A DNA stretch of 64,000 nucleotides, taken from contig JAGOLX010000001.1 in assembly GCA_017993835.1 (NCBI GenBank), positions 62,001 through 126,000 on the forward strand. Reading direction: 5' to 3'. The stretch's first letter is position 1, and each line of letters opens with the position of its first letter. Position numbers and translations under genes: made by a program. Shown one piece after another: positions 17,795 through 25,142 of this stretch. Source of the DNA: Phycisphaerae bacterium. Its GTDB lineage: Bacteria; Planctomycetota; Phycisphaerae; Sedimentisphaerales; Anaerobacaceae. The notes below the pieces were generated by a model. That model saw only the letters and a list, made by a program, of their open reading frames with translations, was not told the origin of the DNA and searched no databases.

Positions 17795-18930
17795 GAGCCA
17801 GTCTCCACTGTCTGACCTGCAACCATCGAGCCAGAGAAATCCGGCAGACGCTCCAGCATTGTGGGCAGATACTGATCGAACGGCGCGGCGCTCTGCTCGA
17901 ATTCATCCAACAGATCGTAGAAGGGTTGAGTAAGGTTGAGGCCGTTCTTCGTATCGCTGGCGACCTGGCTCTTCGTCAGATTCGCCCATCGGGCCGTGTT
18001 CTCGAATTGTCCCCGGATTCGCCGGTCCAGGGCACGGACCATGCATTCCGAGACGAATATCACCGGCTCGCGATAGCTCGCCACGCCCGGCGCGTTCTTG
18101 CCCGCCCTGTAGTACTCCAGGAGCTTGGACTTGTGCCCGGCGTAGTTCTTGCCCACCAGGTCATTCACGATGGAATGCAGATACTCGTGGATATTGAGAC
18201 TGTGCGCTATGGCGCCGGGACTCTCCACCGCATAGTAACAGTCGTCATATCCCGCTCCGATCGCGCTGAAGTGACGATCCAGAGGATTTGGCACATGCAC
18301 GAGCGTGAAAGTATCTTGCCGCTCCATGTGCAGGTACTTCCAGAGGAAGGTCATTTCCCGCTGCATTTTCTCGAAGTCATACCGTTTGATCTCGGCGATG
18401 TAGTCCGCCTTGACCGCGTCCCAGACTTCGTCGAGCTTTGCGGTCTTCCAGAAGTCATTCAGAATCTTCGGCAGGTCCGCAAGAAGCCAGGCCGTGTACC
18501 AGTAGCCCAACTCATCATTTCTGCAAATCCGCCTGAAGGGATAATCCGTACTGAGGCTGAGCACGTAATCTTGGTAGCCGTATGTCCCCAGATGCTCTCG
18601 CACGAGCCCATTGCGGTACCTTCGCCAGGCTCTGACCTTCTTCGGATGCTCCGCCAGATTGGCCGCGACCATCTGACGCACCTTCACGCGGACCGGGTGC
18701 ATCTGCTGGCCGGGAGCTTCTTCGTCGAAGCCCGTCGCATTGAGGAACGCCATGACGGCGAATTCCCGCCGATCCGCCAGGGCCATGAAGCCTTTGCCGC
18801 GAACGACTTCATCGGGATGGTCGAAGTTCACCGGCTCCGGCCGTACTTTCGGGCCGCAGCATGAAAAACCGAAGCACCCGACCAGAATCAGGATAGACGC
18901 CGTCGCTGCGGACGAAAGGTATCTCCCCAT
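17791..18930 (-). CDS. Zincin-motif lipoprotein of unknown family
   Basis: The start at 18930 is set by AGGAGG nine bases before the ATG; this gives 379 residues. The N-terminus 'MGRYLSSAATASILILVGC' is a lipoprotein signal with a likely lipobox at Cys19; Cys24/Cys25 are alternatives. The protein has 'NIHEYLHSIVND' with H248-E249-x-x-H252, a zinc-protease signature, and E295 in 'IFVSECMVRA' as possible third ligand. The layout recalls DUF4932-type putative metallopeptidases. No other domain is recognised. It precedes the GH99-like gene with a 4-bp overlap, so a role at the cell surface in glycoprotein or glycan processing is plausible but unproven. Confidence 0.7.
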   Translation of the reverse strand: MGRYLSSAATASILILVGCFGFSCCGPKVRPEPVNFDHPDEVVRGKGFMALADRREFAVMAFLNATGFDEEAPGQQMHPVRVKVRQMVAANLAEHPKKVRAWRRYRNGLVREHLGTYGYQDYVLSLSTDYPFRRICRNDELGYWYTAWLLADLPKILNDFWKTAKLDEVWDAVKADYIAEIKRYDFEKMQREMTFLWKYLHMERQDTFTLVHVPNPLDRHFSAIGAGYDDCYYAVESPGAIAHSLNIHEYLHSIVNDLVGKNYAGHKSKLLEYYRAGKNAPGVASYREPVIFVSECMVRALDRRIRGQFENTARWANLTKSQVASDTKNGLNLTQPFYDLLDEFEQSAAPFDQYLPTMLERLPDFSGSMVAGQTVETGS

Positions 18931-18992
18931 ACCGCCATGCCTCCTATTTTCGAGCGTCGCTGCTGACTGTCTCACGCCGGTGGCATACTACG

Positions 18993-19155
18993 GAGCCGCT
19001 GGCTCGCAGTCAAGTGCTCGTGCAGTGCACGGAAATCGCATACTGCCTTTTGCTGCACCGATACGATGCGATGCGGTGGTTTGTAGTGACGCCGTAAGGC
19101 GTTACCTTCCCGACGTATGAAGGATATGCCCTTACGGGCACACTGCGAGCGGCTC
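18993..19155. repeat. Small intergenic element with imperfect terminal inverted repeats and two hairpins
   Basis: The left end GAGCCGCTGGCTCGCAGT (18993-19010) is the inverted form of the right end ACTGCGAGCGGCTC (19142-19155), apart from three extra bases on the left. Inside are two hairpins. One is 19086-19105, an 8-bp stem with one G-T pair and a GTAA loop. The other is 19127-19140, a 5-bp stem with loop TTAC, that is GTAA on the other strand. It carries no gene. A similar stretch to the right end occurs at 53084-53112. It looks like a REP/MITE-type element, a class inferred only from structure. Confidence 0.5.
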
Positions 19156-19183
19156 AGCCCTTGCGACACGCAATTGCCCTGCG

Positions 19184-19981
19184 TTACAGCGGCCGCATCC
19201 AGATGTTCCGGAAGCGGACCGGGTTGTTGTGGCCGGAGAGGGTCAAGGGACGCTTGGGCTCGATCGGTTTGTCGTACTTGGCCAGGATGCGGTGGCCGGT
19301 CGGCCCGTAGATCTCCTGGTTGTGGTGGACGAGGACGCCGTTGTGCAGCATCGTGATACGCGCGGGGCTTTCCAGCTTGCCGTCCTTGAAGACTGGAGCG
19401 AAGAAGATGATGTCGTAGGTCTGCCACTGGCCCGGCGGGCGGCACGCGTTCACCCTCGGCGGCGTCTGAGCGTAGACCGACGCCGCCTGCCCATCCGGGT
19501 AGAGCTGCGTCGTGTACGTGTCGAAGATCTGGATCTCGAACAGGCCCATGAGCAGGACGCCGTTGTTTCCGTGATCCCAGTCGTCGCCCACCGGCGGATT
19601 CGGCGCCTGCCACTCCAGGTGAAGCTGGCAGTCGCCGAACGATTCCTTGGTGGTCAGGCTCCCGGTGACCGCGACGATCTCATTGTTCTCGACCTTCCAG
19701 TCGGACGGTCGCCACTGGGAAAGGTCCTTGCCGTCGAACAGGACGACCGCATCCGAGGGTGGGCCGCCTGCGTCTCCCGGCTGCACTTTGACCGGGGCAG
19801 GGCGGTCGGGGTCGTGGACGTGATACCCACACCAGGGCAGTATGGGCGTATCTTTGTACCCAACGATCCCCGAGCCATCCTTGGCTTTGACCAGTTCCGC
19901 AGCGATGACCGTGGCGGTGCAGGCCAGAAACAGACCCAATACGAAGGCGACGCTAATCCAGAGAACGATGCGGCGTTTCAC
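19184..19981 (-). CDS. Exported DUF1080 (3-keto-disaccharide hydrolase-type) protein
   Basis: The start is a GTG at 19981, five bases after 'AAAGGAG', giving 265 residues; a longer upstream frame is not supported. A hydrophobic N-terminal segment (about 5-30, 'IVLWISVAFVLGLFLACTATVIA') acts as signal or anchor. The DUF1080 concanavalin-like domain fills about 75-265: 'AVVLFDGKDLSQWR', 'WKVENNEIVAVTGSLTTKESFGD', 'NNGVLLMGLFEIQIFDTY', 'QWQTYDIIFFAP' and 'VRFRNIWMRPL'. Some DUF1080 members hydrolyse 3-keto-glycosides made by Gfo/Idh/MocA oxidoreductases; a Tat-exported one is at 56609. It is transcribed divergently from the M23 peptidase gene. Confidence 0.87.
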   Translation of the reverse strand: MKRRIVLWISVAFVLGLFLACTATVIAAELVKAKDGSGIVGYKDTPILPWCGYHVHDPDRPAPVKVQPGDAGGPPSDAVVLFDGKDLSQWRPSDWKVENNEIVAVTGSLTTKESFGDCQLHLEWQAPNPPVGDDWDHGNNGVLLMGLFEIQIFDTYTTQLYPDGQAASVYAQTPPRVNACRPPGQWQTYDIIFFAPVFKDGKLESPARITMLHNGVLVHHNQEIYGPTGHRILAKYDKPIEPKRPLTLSGHNNPVRFRNIWMRPL

Positions 19982-20071
19982 TGCAGCTCCTTTCAAAGAC
20001 TCCACCTGATCGAAGCCCGGCTCGGCTCGCGAGGTGACCCACGCTTGCCGATGCGACCGGTCGGCCAACGT

Positions 20072-20100
20072 ACTATATCCCATCCGAGGAGTGTGGACAA
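20072..20100 (-). promoter_or_regulatory. Probable promoter of the DUF1080 gene
   Basis: Minus strand TTGTCC (20100-20095), 17-bp spacer, TATAGT (20077-20072), about 90 bases before the GTG at 19981. It lies back-to-back with the opposite promoter at 20116. Confidence 0.5.
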
Positions 20101-20115
20101 CCATCCCAGGGAGGA

Positions 20116-20144
20116 TTGCCTGTCGGCGGCTGCCGTGGTACAAT
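20116..20144 (+). promoter_or_regulatory. Probable promoter of the M23 peptidase gene
   Basis: TTGCCT (20116-20121), 17-bp spacer, TACAAT (20139-20144), about 75 bases before the ATG at 20220. The two divergent -35 boxes are only 15 bases apart, so co-regulation is possible. Confidence 0.55.
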
Positions 20145-20219
20145 GGAGTTGATTGTGATGCGGTTGTGCCGTTGCGGGAATTGCGCCGCGAGCAGAATGG
20201 GCTGTCTGAAGGGATTGGG

Positions 20220-21104
20220 ATGGAGGCGACGGGGCCACAACTGGGGATGGGATGCCAGCGACTCGTGACGGGGTGGCTGCTCTGGGTCGTTGCGATCTCT
20301 TCTGCGGTCGCGTCCTCTGCCGGCGTCACAAGTCAGTCTCCGGTTGAGGATCGCCCCGTCAAGATCGATCGCGTCAGCGGGCCGGGATATGCCAGCGTCT
20401 TTGTGGAGAACCGACGGGCCTACGACGTGACGGTGCGGCTGAGGATCACAGCTCCCAACGCGACAGTCGAATGGAGGACCTCCGAGACCGCGGCCTATGC
20501 GGGCCACTCACGGACCGAGGCAGTGAGGGTCCGCTTTGACGATCCACGAGGAGCTTGGCAGTGGCGATATTCATTTCGCTGGACCAAGGGCTCGATCGAT
20601 GCGAAACACGATCCCAGGACCCTCTATCGGCTCCCCTTCGAGACCGGACACACGTATCGCGTCTGTCAGGGCTACAACGGGCGGTTCTCCCACCGGGGCC
20701 TGGACCAGTATGCGGTGGATTTCGCCATGCCGGAAGGGACGACGGTCTGCGCCGCCCGCGACGGCGTTGTGGTAGACGTCAAAGAGACGTCGAACACCGG
20801 CGGACCCGAGGTGAAGTACAAGAGAGACTCCAACTACGTCTCCATCGCCCACGCGGACGGCACGATTGGCGAGTACCACCACCTCCAGTTCGAGGGTGTG
20901 CTCGTCGAGATCGGCGACCCCATCGCGGCCGGCCAGCCCATTGCCCGCTCGGGCAACACAGGGTATTCGAGCATCCCCCATCTGCACTTCGGCGTCTACT
21001 CCGCCGCGAACGCCGAACGCATGCAGTCCCACCCGATTGCACTCAGCACCGCCGAGGGGATCGTTACCGATCCACGCCCCCCAAGAGCCTATACCGCCGA
21101 ATGA
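20220..21104 (+). CDS. Exported M23 family (LytM-type) metallopeptidase
   Basis: About 294 residues if translation starts at 20220 ('GAAGGGATTGGG' upstream); an ATG at 20247 is an alternative. The signal peptide ends near 'SAVASSAG'. The N-terminal half is a small beta domain. The LytM domain is at about 155-270: 'FSHRGLDQYAVDFAMPEG' holds the first His and Asp ligands, and 'SSIPHLHFGVY' holds the HxH motif. M23 enzymes cut peptidoglycan cross-bridge peptides in the periplasm, or serve as inactive regulators; here the zinc ligands look complete. It has its own promoter and is divergent from the DUF1080 gene. The family call is strong. Confidence 0.87.
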   Translation: MEATGPQLGMGCQRLVTGWLLWVVAISSAVASSAGVTSQSPVEDRPVKIDRVSGPGYASVFVENRRAYDVTVRLRITAPNATVEWRTSETAAYAGHSRTEAVRVRFDDPRGAWQWRYSFRWTKGSIDAKHDPRTLYRLPFETGHTYRVCQGYNGRFSHRGLDQYAVDFAMPEGTTVCAARDGVVVDVKETSNTGGPEVKYKRDSNYVSIAHADGTIGEYHHLQFEGVLVEIGDPIAAGQPIARSGNTGYSSIPHLHFGVYSAANAERMQSHPIALSTAEGIVTDPRPPRAYTAE

Positions 21105-21164
21105 GACGCCATCGACCTGTTGGGAACAGTCTTCGGTCCTGTGCCGCACGGAGGCTGCTGTTCC

Positions 21165-21743
21165 TCAGGCCCGCCACGGTCGGGGGCGTTTGAGGTCTTT
21201 CAGGAGGGTGTTGGCGATGATCGCATCCTCACGGACTTGGAAGTCCAGTATGCCGACGCAGGCGAAGTCGGCGCCGTTTTCAAACGCGTACCTGAAGGCA
21301 TTGCGCGGGTGGATTGCTCCGGCGGCCAGGACCTTGTAGGCGATCCAGGGCTTCGGGCAACTCCGCATGAACTCGATGGTCCGCTGCGGGTCCATACACC
21401 ACGTGTTGTCATGCTCTGGCAGGTCGAACGGGCCGTCCTTCTCCTCGGGTGTCGCGGACCAGTAGTCGGCGCTGTGCAGCGTCTTCATGTAGAAATCCAC
21501 ATCAATCGCCGCCTTCTCGCAGGCGATGGGCACCTCGATCGAGTGGCAGGCAACTCCTGCCAGAAGGCCGTTCTTCTTGGCGTGCTTGACTGCCTTGGCG
21601 ATCAGGTCCAGCCGGTGGTATTGTGTCAGTCGGTCGCCCATCTCGCCCTGGATGAAGGCGCCATGGGCCCCGGCGTCGATGGCCATCTGGAGCTTGGCGA
21701 GTGGATCCTCGGGCCGAACGAAGTACTGGGCGACCCACTGGAG
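21165..21743 (-). pseudogene. 5'-truncated remnant of a larger conserved protein
   Basis: From the ATG at 21686 the frame would give 173 residues. But protein-like sequence continues upstream in frame ('LQWVAQYFVRPEDPLAKLQ') until a TGA at 21744-21746, with no start codon or ribosome site. Visible segments are 'AGAHGAFIQGEMGDRLTQ', 'LLAGVACHSIEVP', 'PKPWIAYKVLAAGAIHP' and 'ENGADFACVGILDFQVRED', which suggest the second half of a TIM-barrel protein. The missing N-terminal half is not found nearby; the gcvT promoter begins about 50 bases away. I therefore call it a fragment. The C-terminus ends cleanly at 'KRPRPWRA'. The intact family's function is unknown to me. Confidence 0.6.
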
Positions 21744-21797
21744 TCATTGTAACCCCGACCCGGCTCCGACTGCGAGGGAAATTTGACGGCGGGGGGC

Positions 21798-21825
21798 TTG
21801 ACGCCGGGGGGATTCCGTCTATGCT
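21798..21825 (+). promoter_or_regulatory. Probable promoter of the glycine cleavage operon
   Basis: TTGACG (21798-21803), 16-bp spacer, TATGCT (21820-21825), about 38 bases before the gcvT start. The leader is too short to hold a glycine riboswitch. Confidence 0.5.
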
Positions 21826-21862
21826 GATGCCTTTCACTTCTTGAATTGAAGGAGTATTGATC

Positions 21863-23212
21863 GTGCAGGGAAGTAAGTCTGCCGGGCAATTCGCTTTTGA
21901 AGAGAGGGCCGCTGAAGCGGTCCCAAGCGTGCTCTATGAGGAGCACCTCAAGCTCACGGGCAAGGCGCACATCGCCGCCTTCGCGGGCTATCTGATGCCC
22001 TTGTGGTACTCCTCGATTGCCGAGGAGCACCGGGCAGTCCGCGAGAAGGCCGGGCTGTTCGATTGCACGCACATGGGGGTCCTGGAGGTGGAGGGCGACG
22101 ACGCGGCGACCTTCCTGGACCTCGTCAGCACGAATCGGATCACGGATCTGAAGGTCGGCCGGGCCAAGTACGGCTATGTCCTCGACGCGGCTGGGAACGT
22201 CTTGGACGACATCATCATCTACCGCCGGGGCGAAACCCGCTTCATGGTCGTCGTCAACGCGTGCAACGAGCCCAAGATCAAGTGCTATCTGAGCGAGTTG
22301 CAGGCGGGACGGGTCGTTGTTGATACGGAGAAGTCATCCTGGGGGGCGAAACTGCTCGCGCTGAAGGTGTCGATCCGCGATATGCGGGACCCGAAGCGGT
22401 CCGAGGATCGCCGGGCGGACCTGGCGTTGCAGGGGCCGGCGACGTTTGAAACGCTTGCCAAGCTGACGGATGCTCCCGCCATCCAGCGGATCTCCGAACT
22501 CAAGAGTTTCGGATTGGCCGAGGAGCGTGTGGGCGGCATCGACTGTCTGATCTGTCGGACGGGGTATACCGGATCGAACGTGGGTGTTGAACTGCTCGTC
22601 GATCCCGCGCAGGCGGCTCGCTTGTGGAATCTGGTCCTCGAAGCCGGCAGACCGTTCGGAGTTCTGCCTTGCGGCCTGGGCTCCCGCGACAGCCTGCGGA
22701 TCGAAGCGGGCCTGCCGCTCTATGGACACGAGCTGGCGGGCAAGTACAATCTCTCTCCCTTCGAGGCCGGCTACGGCTGGGCGGTGAAGCTCGACAAGGA
22801 GTTCTTCATCGGCCAGGCCGCGATGAAGCGGGAGGCGGAGACCTACGACATGGAGGTTGCCCGGGTCGAGTTGCCTGGCACGCGGGGCGTCCGCCCGATC
22901 CGACAGGACGATCCGCTGCTGCGTAGCACGGGCATCTGGCCCGTGGCGCCGAATCATGGGCGGGACGCCCATGCCACTGAGCAGGGCGAGTGCGTCGGCT
23001 GGGTGCTCAGCGCCGCGAAGGTAGAAGAGAAACAGGTTGCACTGGTCTACCTCGACCGCAAGGCCGCTATAGAAGGGACGAAGTTGGGTGTCTACTACCT
23101 GGCTCGGAGTCAGAGTCAGGCGGAGCAGGGCCGAAGGCAGGCAGTGGAAAAGGGACAGAAACTCGACGCGGACCTCGCCGGGACGGTGGCGAGCCGCTTC
23201 GCGAAGTTCTAA
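21863..23212 (+). CDS. gcvT: Aminomethyltransferase, glycine cleavage T protein
   Basis: The T protein moves the methylene group from aminomethyl-lipoyl-H protein to tetrahydrofolate, releasing ammonia. The GTG start at 21863 follows 'AAGGAG' by about nine bases and gives 449 residues, longer than the usual 360-370. Typical motifs are 'AGYLMPLWYSSIAEEHRAVR', 'GLFDCTHMGVLEVEGDDA', 'KYGYVLDAAGNVLDDIIIYR' and 'CGLGSRDSLRIEAGLPLYGH'. At residues about 353-373 ('STGIWPV...HGRDAHAT') the protein is interrupted by an in-frame double-hairpin DNA repeat, described separately, in the C-terminal barrel region. A charged C-terminal tail follows. It is first in the operon gcvT-gcvH-gcvPA-gcvPB. The family call is secure. 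Confidence 0.95.
   Translation: MQGSKSAGQFAFEERAAEAVPSVLYEEHLKLTGKAHIAAFAGYLMPLWYSSIAEEHRAVREKAGLFDCTHMGVLEVEGDDAATFLDLVSTNRITDLKVGRAKYGYVLDAAGNVLDDIIIYRRGETRFMVVVNACNEPKIKCYLSELQAGRVVVDTEKSSWGAKLLALKVSIRDMRDPKRSEDRRADLALQGPATFETLAKLTDAPAIQRISELKSFGLAEERVGGIDCLICRTGYTGSNVGVELLVDPAQAARLWNLVLEAGRPFGVLPCGLGSRDSLRIEAGLPLYGHELAGKYNLSPFEAGYGWAVKLDKEFFIGQAAMKREAETYDMEVARVELPGTRGVRPIRQDDPLLRSTGIWPVAPNHGRDAHATEQGECVGWVLSAAKVEEKQVALVYLDRKAAIEGTKLGVYYLARSQSQAEQGRRQAVEKGQKLDADLAGTVASRFAKF
22927..22973. repeat. Double-hairpin palindromic repeat inside gcvT
   Basis: Two adjacent perfect hairpins: CACGGGC/GCCCGTG (22927-22933 with 22939-22945, loop 5) and CATGGGC/GCCCATG (22955-22961 with 22967-22973, loop 5). 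They are read in-frame as part of GcvT. The structure resembles REP-type repeats and has no counterpart in standard GcvT. Confidence 0.7.
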
Positions 23213-23227
23213 CAGGAGACAGTACGC

Positions 23228-23611
23228 ATGGCAGTTGCACAAGGATTGTACTACACGAAAGACCACGAGTGGGCGAAGATCGATGGCGACACCGCCACCG
23301 TGGGGATTACCGACTACGCCCAGGAACAGTTGGGCGAGGTTGTGTTCGTCGAGCTGCCCAAGGTGGGCAAGGAATTCGGCGTTCACAAGGAATTGGCAGT
23401 GGTGGAGAGTTCGAAGGCCGCGAGCGACGTGTATTGCCCGGTGGCGGGCAAGGTCGTGGAGGTCAACTCGGATCTCGATACCCAGCCGGAACTGGTCAAC
23501 AAGGACTGCTATGGCGACGGCTGGATCTGCAAGCTTACGCTTGCCGACAAGAAGTCGCTCGGCGGTCTGATGGACGCCCCAAAATACGAGGAATACCTTA
23601 AGACGCTCTGA
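23228..23611 (+). CDS. gcvH: Glycine cleavage system H protein
   Basis: A 127-residue lipoyl carrier, the normal length for the family. It shuttles the aminomethyl group between the P and T proteins. Conserved features are 'YYTKDHEWAKIDGDTATVGI', 'AQEQLGEVVFVELPKVG' and the lipoylation motif 'VVESSKAASD' with K63. The start is preceded by 'AGGAGACAGTACGC', and the gene follows gcvT by 15 bp. No lipoate ligase, LipA or dihydrolipoamide dehydrogenase is visible in the window, so these must be elsewhere. A 199-bp gap with an AT-rich inverted repeat separates it from gcvPA. Confidence 0.97.
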   Translation: MAVAQGLYYTKDHEWAKIDGDTATVGITDYAQEQLGEVVFVELPKVGKEFGVHKELAVVESSKAASDVYCPVAGKVVEVNSDLDTQPELVNKDCYGDGWICKLTLADKKSLGGLMDAPKYEEYLKTL

Positions 23612-23643
23612 GAATCGCGAACGCGACACATGCCGCGTTCTTA

Positions 23644-23798
23644 AATCCGAAGCACGAAACTCGAAATTCGAAACAAGCACAAATGGCCGAAATACGAAAT
23701 TCAAAACGCCCCGTTCGCTACGTCGCAGCGTTTCTGTCATTTGAGTTTCTGTAATTCGGATTTGTTTCGGATTTCGATATTCGGGATTCGAGTTTTGT
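23644..23798. repeat. AT-rich imperfect inverted repeat between gcvH and gcvPA
   Basis: The left arm (23644-23706, rich in 'CGAAATTCGAAAC' type words) and the right arm (23726-23798, 'GGATTTGTTTCGGATTTCGA') are imperfectly complementary around a GC-rich centre at 23707-23725. The composition is far below the surrounding GC content. The element could fold into one long cruciform in DNA or RNA within the gcv transcript. It encodes nothing convincing. Confidence 0.65.
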
Positions 23799-23810
23799 GA
23801 AAGCACCAAC

Positions 23811-25142
23811 ATGGAATTCATTCCCCACACGGCCGAACAGCGCAAGGAGATGCTTGCCGCGATCGGCCTGACGATGGACGACCTGTTCGGCGACATCCCG
23901 CCAGAACTGGTGGCCAAGTCCTTCCATTTGCCGCACGGGCTCAGCGAGCAGGAGGTCCGCAATCGGCTGGCCGACCTGGCGGGCAAGAACTCGATCGATC
24001 TGACGCTCTTCCTGGGCGGCGGGTTCTACGATCATTTCATCCCCTCCACGGTCTACTCGATCACCTCCCGCAGCGAGTTTTACACGGCCTATACGCCGTA
24101 CCAGCCGGAGATCTCGCAGGGCACGCTCCAGGCCATCTACGAGTTCCAGTCGGCGATCTGCCGGCTCACGGAGATGGAGGTCTCGAATGCCTCGCTCTAT
24201 GACGGCGGTACCGCCCTCTATGAAGCGATGATGATGGCCCTCCGCTGCACGGACCGCAACAAGGTCATCGTGGACGACAGCGTCAACCCGATCTACCGGG
24301 TCATGCTGCACTCGTACACGCGGAACTTGAAGATTGATCTGGAAGAGACGCACTGTGAGGACGGGCTGGCGAATCGCGCCGCGATTCTCGACAAGCTCGA
24401 CGATGAGACCGCCGCGGTCATCGTGCAGAATCCGAACTTCTTCGGCTGCATCGACGACTTCACCGATCTGGCCGAGAAGGCCCACGAAAATGGGGCGCTG
24501 CTGATCGTGTCGTGCTATCCGATCTCGCTCGGGATCTTGAAGACGCCCGGCGCGATGGGCGCGGACATCGTCACCGGCGAAGGCCAGAGTCTCGGAATCC
24601 CGATGTCGTTTGGCGGGCCGTACTTGGGCTTCATGGCCTCGCGGAAGCATTACGTGCGCAAGATGCCCGGGCGGATCGTGGGCGAGACAACGGACCACCA
24701 GGGCCGACGGGCGTTCGTCCTGACCCTTCAGGCCCGCGAGCAGCACATCCGGCGGGAAAAGGCCACGTCCAATATCTGCTCCAACGAGGCGCTCTGTGCC
24801 CTGACGGCGCTGGTGTACCTGTCGCTCCTTGGCAAACGGGGGTTGAAAGAAACCGCCCAACGCTGTGCCGACAAGGCCAGCTACGCTTACCAGCGTCTGA
24901 CGGCGATTCCAGGGGTCAAGCCGCATTTCCACGCGAAGTGGTTCTTCAACGAATTCGTCTTGGACCTGCCCTGTGAAGCGGCGGATATCGTCGCCAAGCT
25001 GATCGAGCGGGGTTTCGCTGCGGGATTCCCGTTGAGCCGGTACTACAAGGGTATGGAGAATTCGCTGCTGGTCTGCGTCACGGAGAAGCGGACGAAGCAG
25101 GAAATCGGCATGTTGGCCGAGGCGTTGGAGAGTGTGCTATGA
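23811..25142 (+). CDS. gcvPA: Glycine dehydrogenase (decarboxylating) subunit 1
   Basis: A 443-residue protein, the N-terminal half-equivalent of the P protein in the split form of glycine decarboxylase. Motifs include 'MEFIPHTAEQRKEML', 'FLGGGFYDHFIPSTVYSI', 'TAYTPYQPEISQGTLQAIYE', 'NASLYDGGTALYEAMMMA', 'PNFFGCIDDF' and 'MPGRIVGETTDHQGRRAF'. With GcvPB it forms the PLP-dependent P protein that decarboxylates glycine and loads the H protein. The ribosome site is weak, and the inverted repeat lies directly upstream, so the repeat may affect expression. The stop overlaps the start of gcvPB (25139-25142, ATGA), indicating coupled translation. The call is secure. Confidence 0.97.
   Translation: MEFIPHTAEQRKEMLAAIGLTMDDLFGDIPPELVAKSFHLPHGLSEQEVRNRLADLAGKNSIDLTLFLGGGFYDHFIPSTVYSITSRSEFYTAYTPYQPEISQGTLQAIYEFQSAICRLTEMEVSNASLYDGGTALYEAMMMALRCTDRNKVIVDDSVNPIYRVMLHSYTRNLKIDLEETHCEDGLANRAAILDKLDDETAAVIVQNPNFFGCIDDFTDLAEKAHENGALLIVSCYPISLGILKTPGAMGADIVTGEGQSLGIPMSFGGPYLGFMASRKHYVRKMPGRIVGETTDHQGRRAFVLTLQAREQHIRREKATSNICSNEALCALTALVYLSLLGKRGLKETAQRCADKASYAYQRLTAIPGVKPHFHAKWFFNEFVLDLPCEAADIVAKLIERGFAAGFPLSRYYKGMENSLLVCVTEKRTKQEIGMLAEALESVL

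Noticed and set aside
21826-21862. Glycine riboswitch before gcvT
   Set aside because: Only about 37 bases separate the probable -10 box from the start codon, too short for a glycine aptamer.
22334-23986. Long minus-strand open frame of about 550 codons antisense to gcvT, gcvH and gcvPA
   Set aside because: It is a shadow of high-GC coding DNA and runs through the two repeats; no ribosome site, low-complexity charged product, and three secure genes lie opposite.
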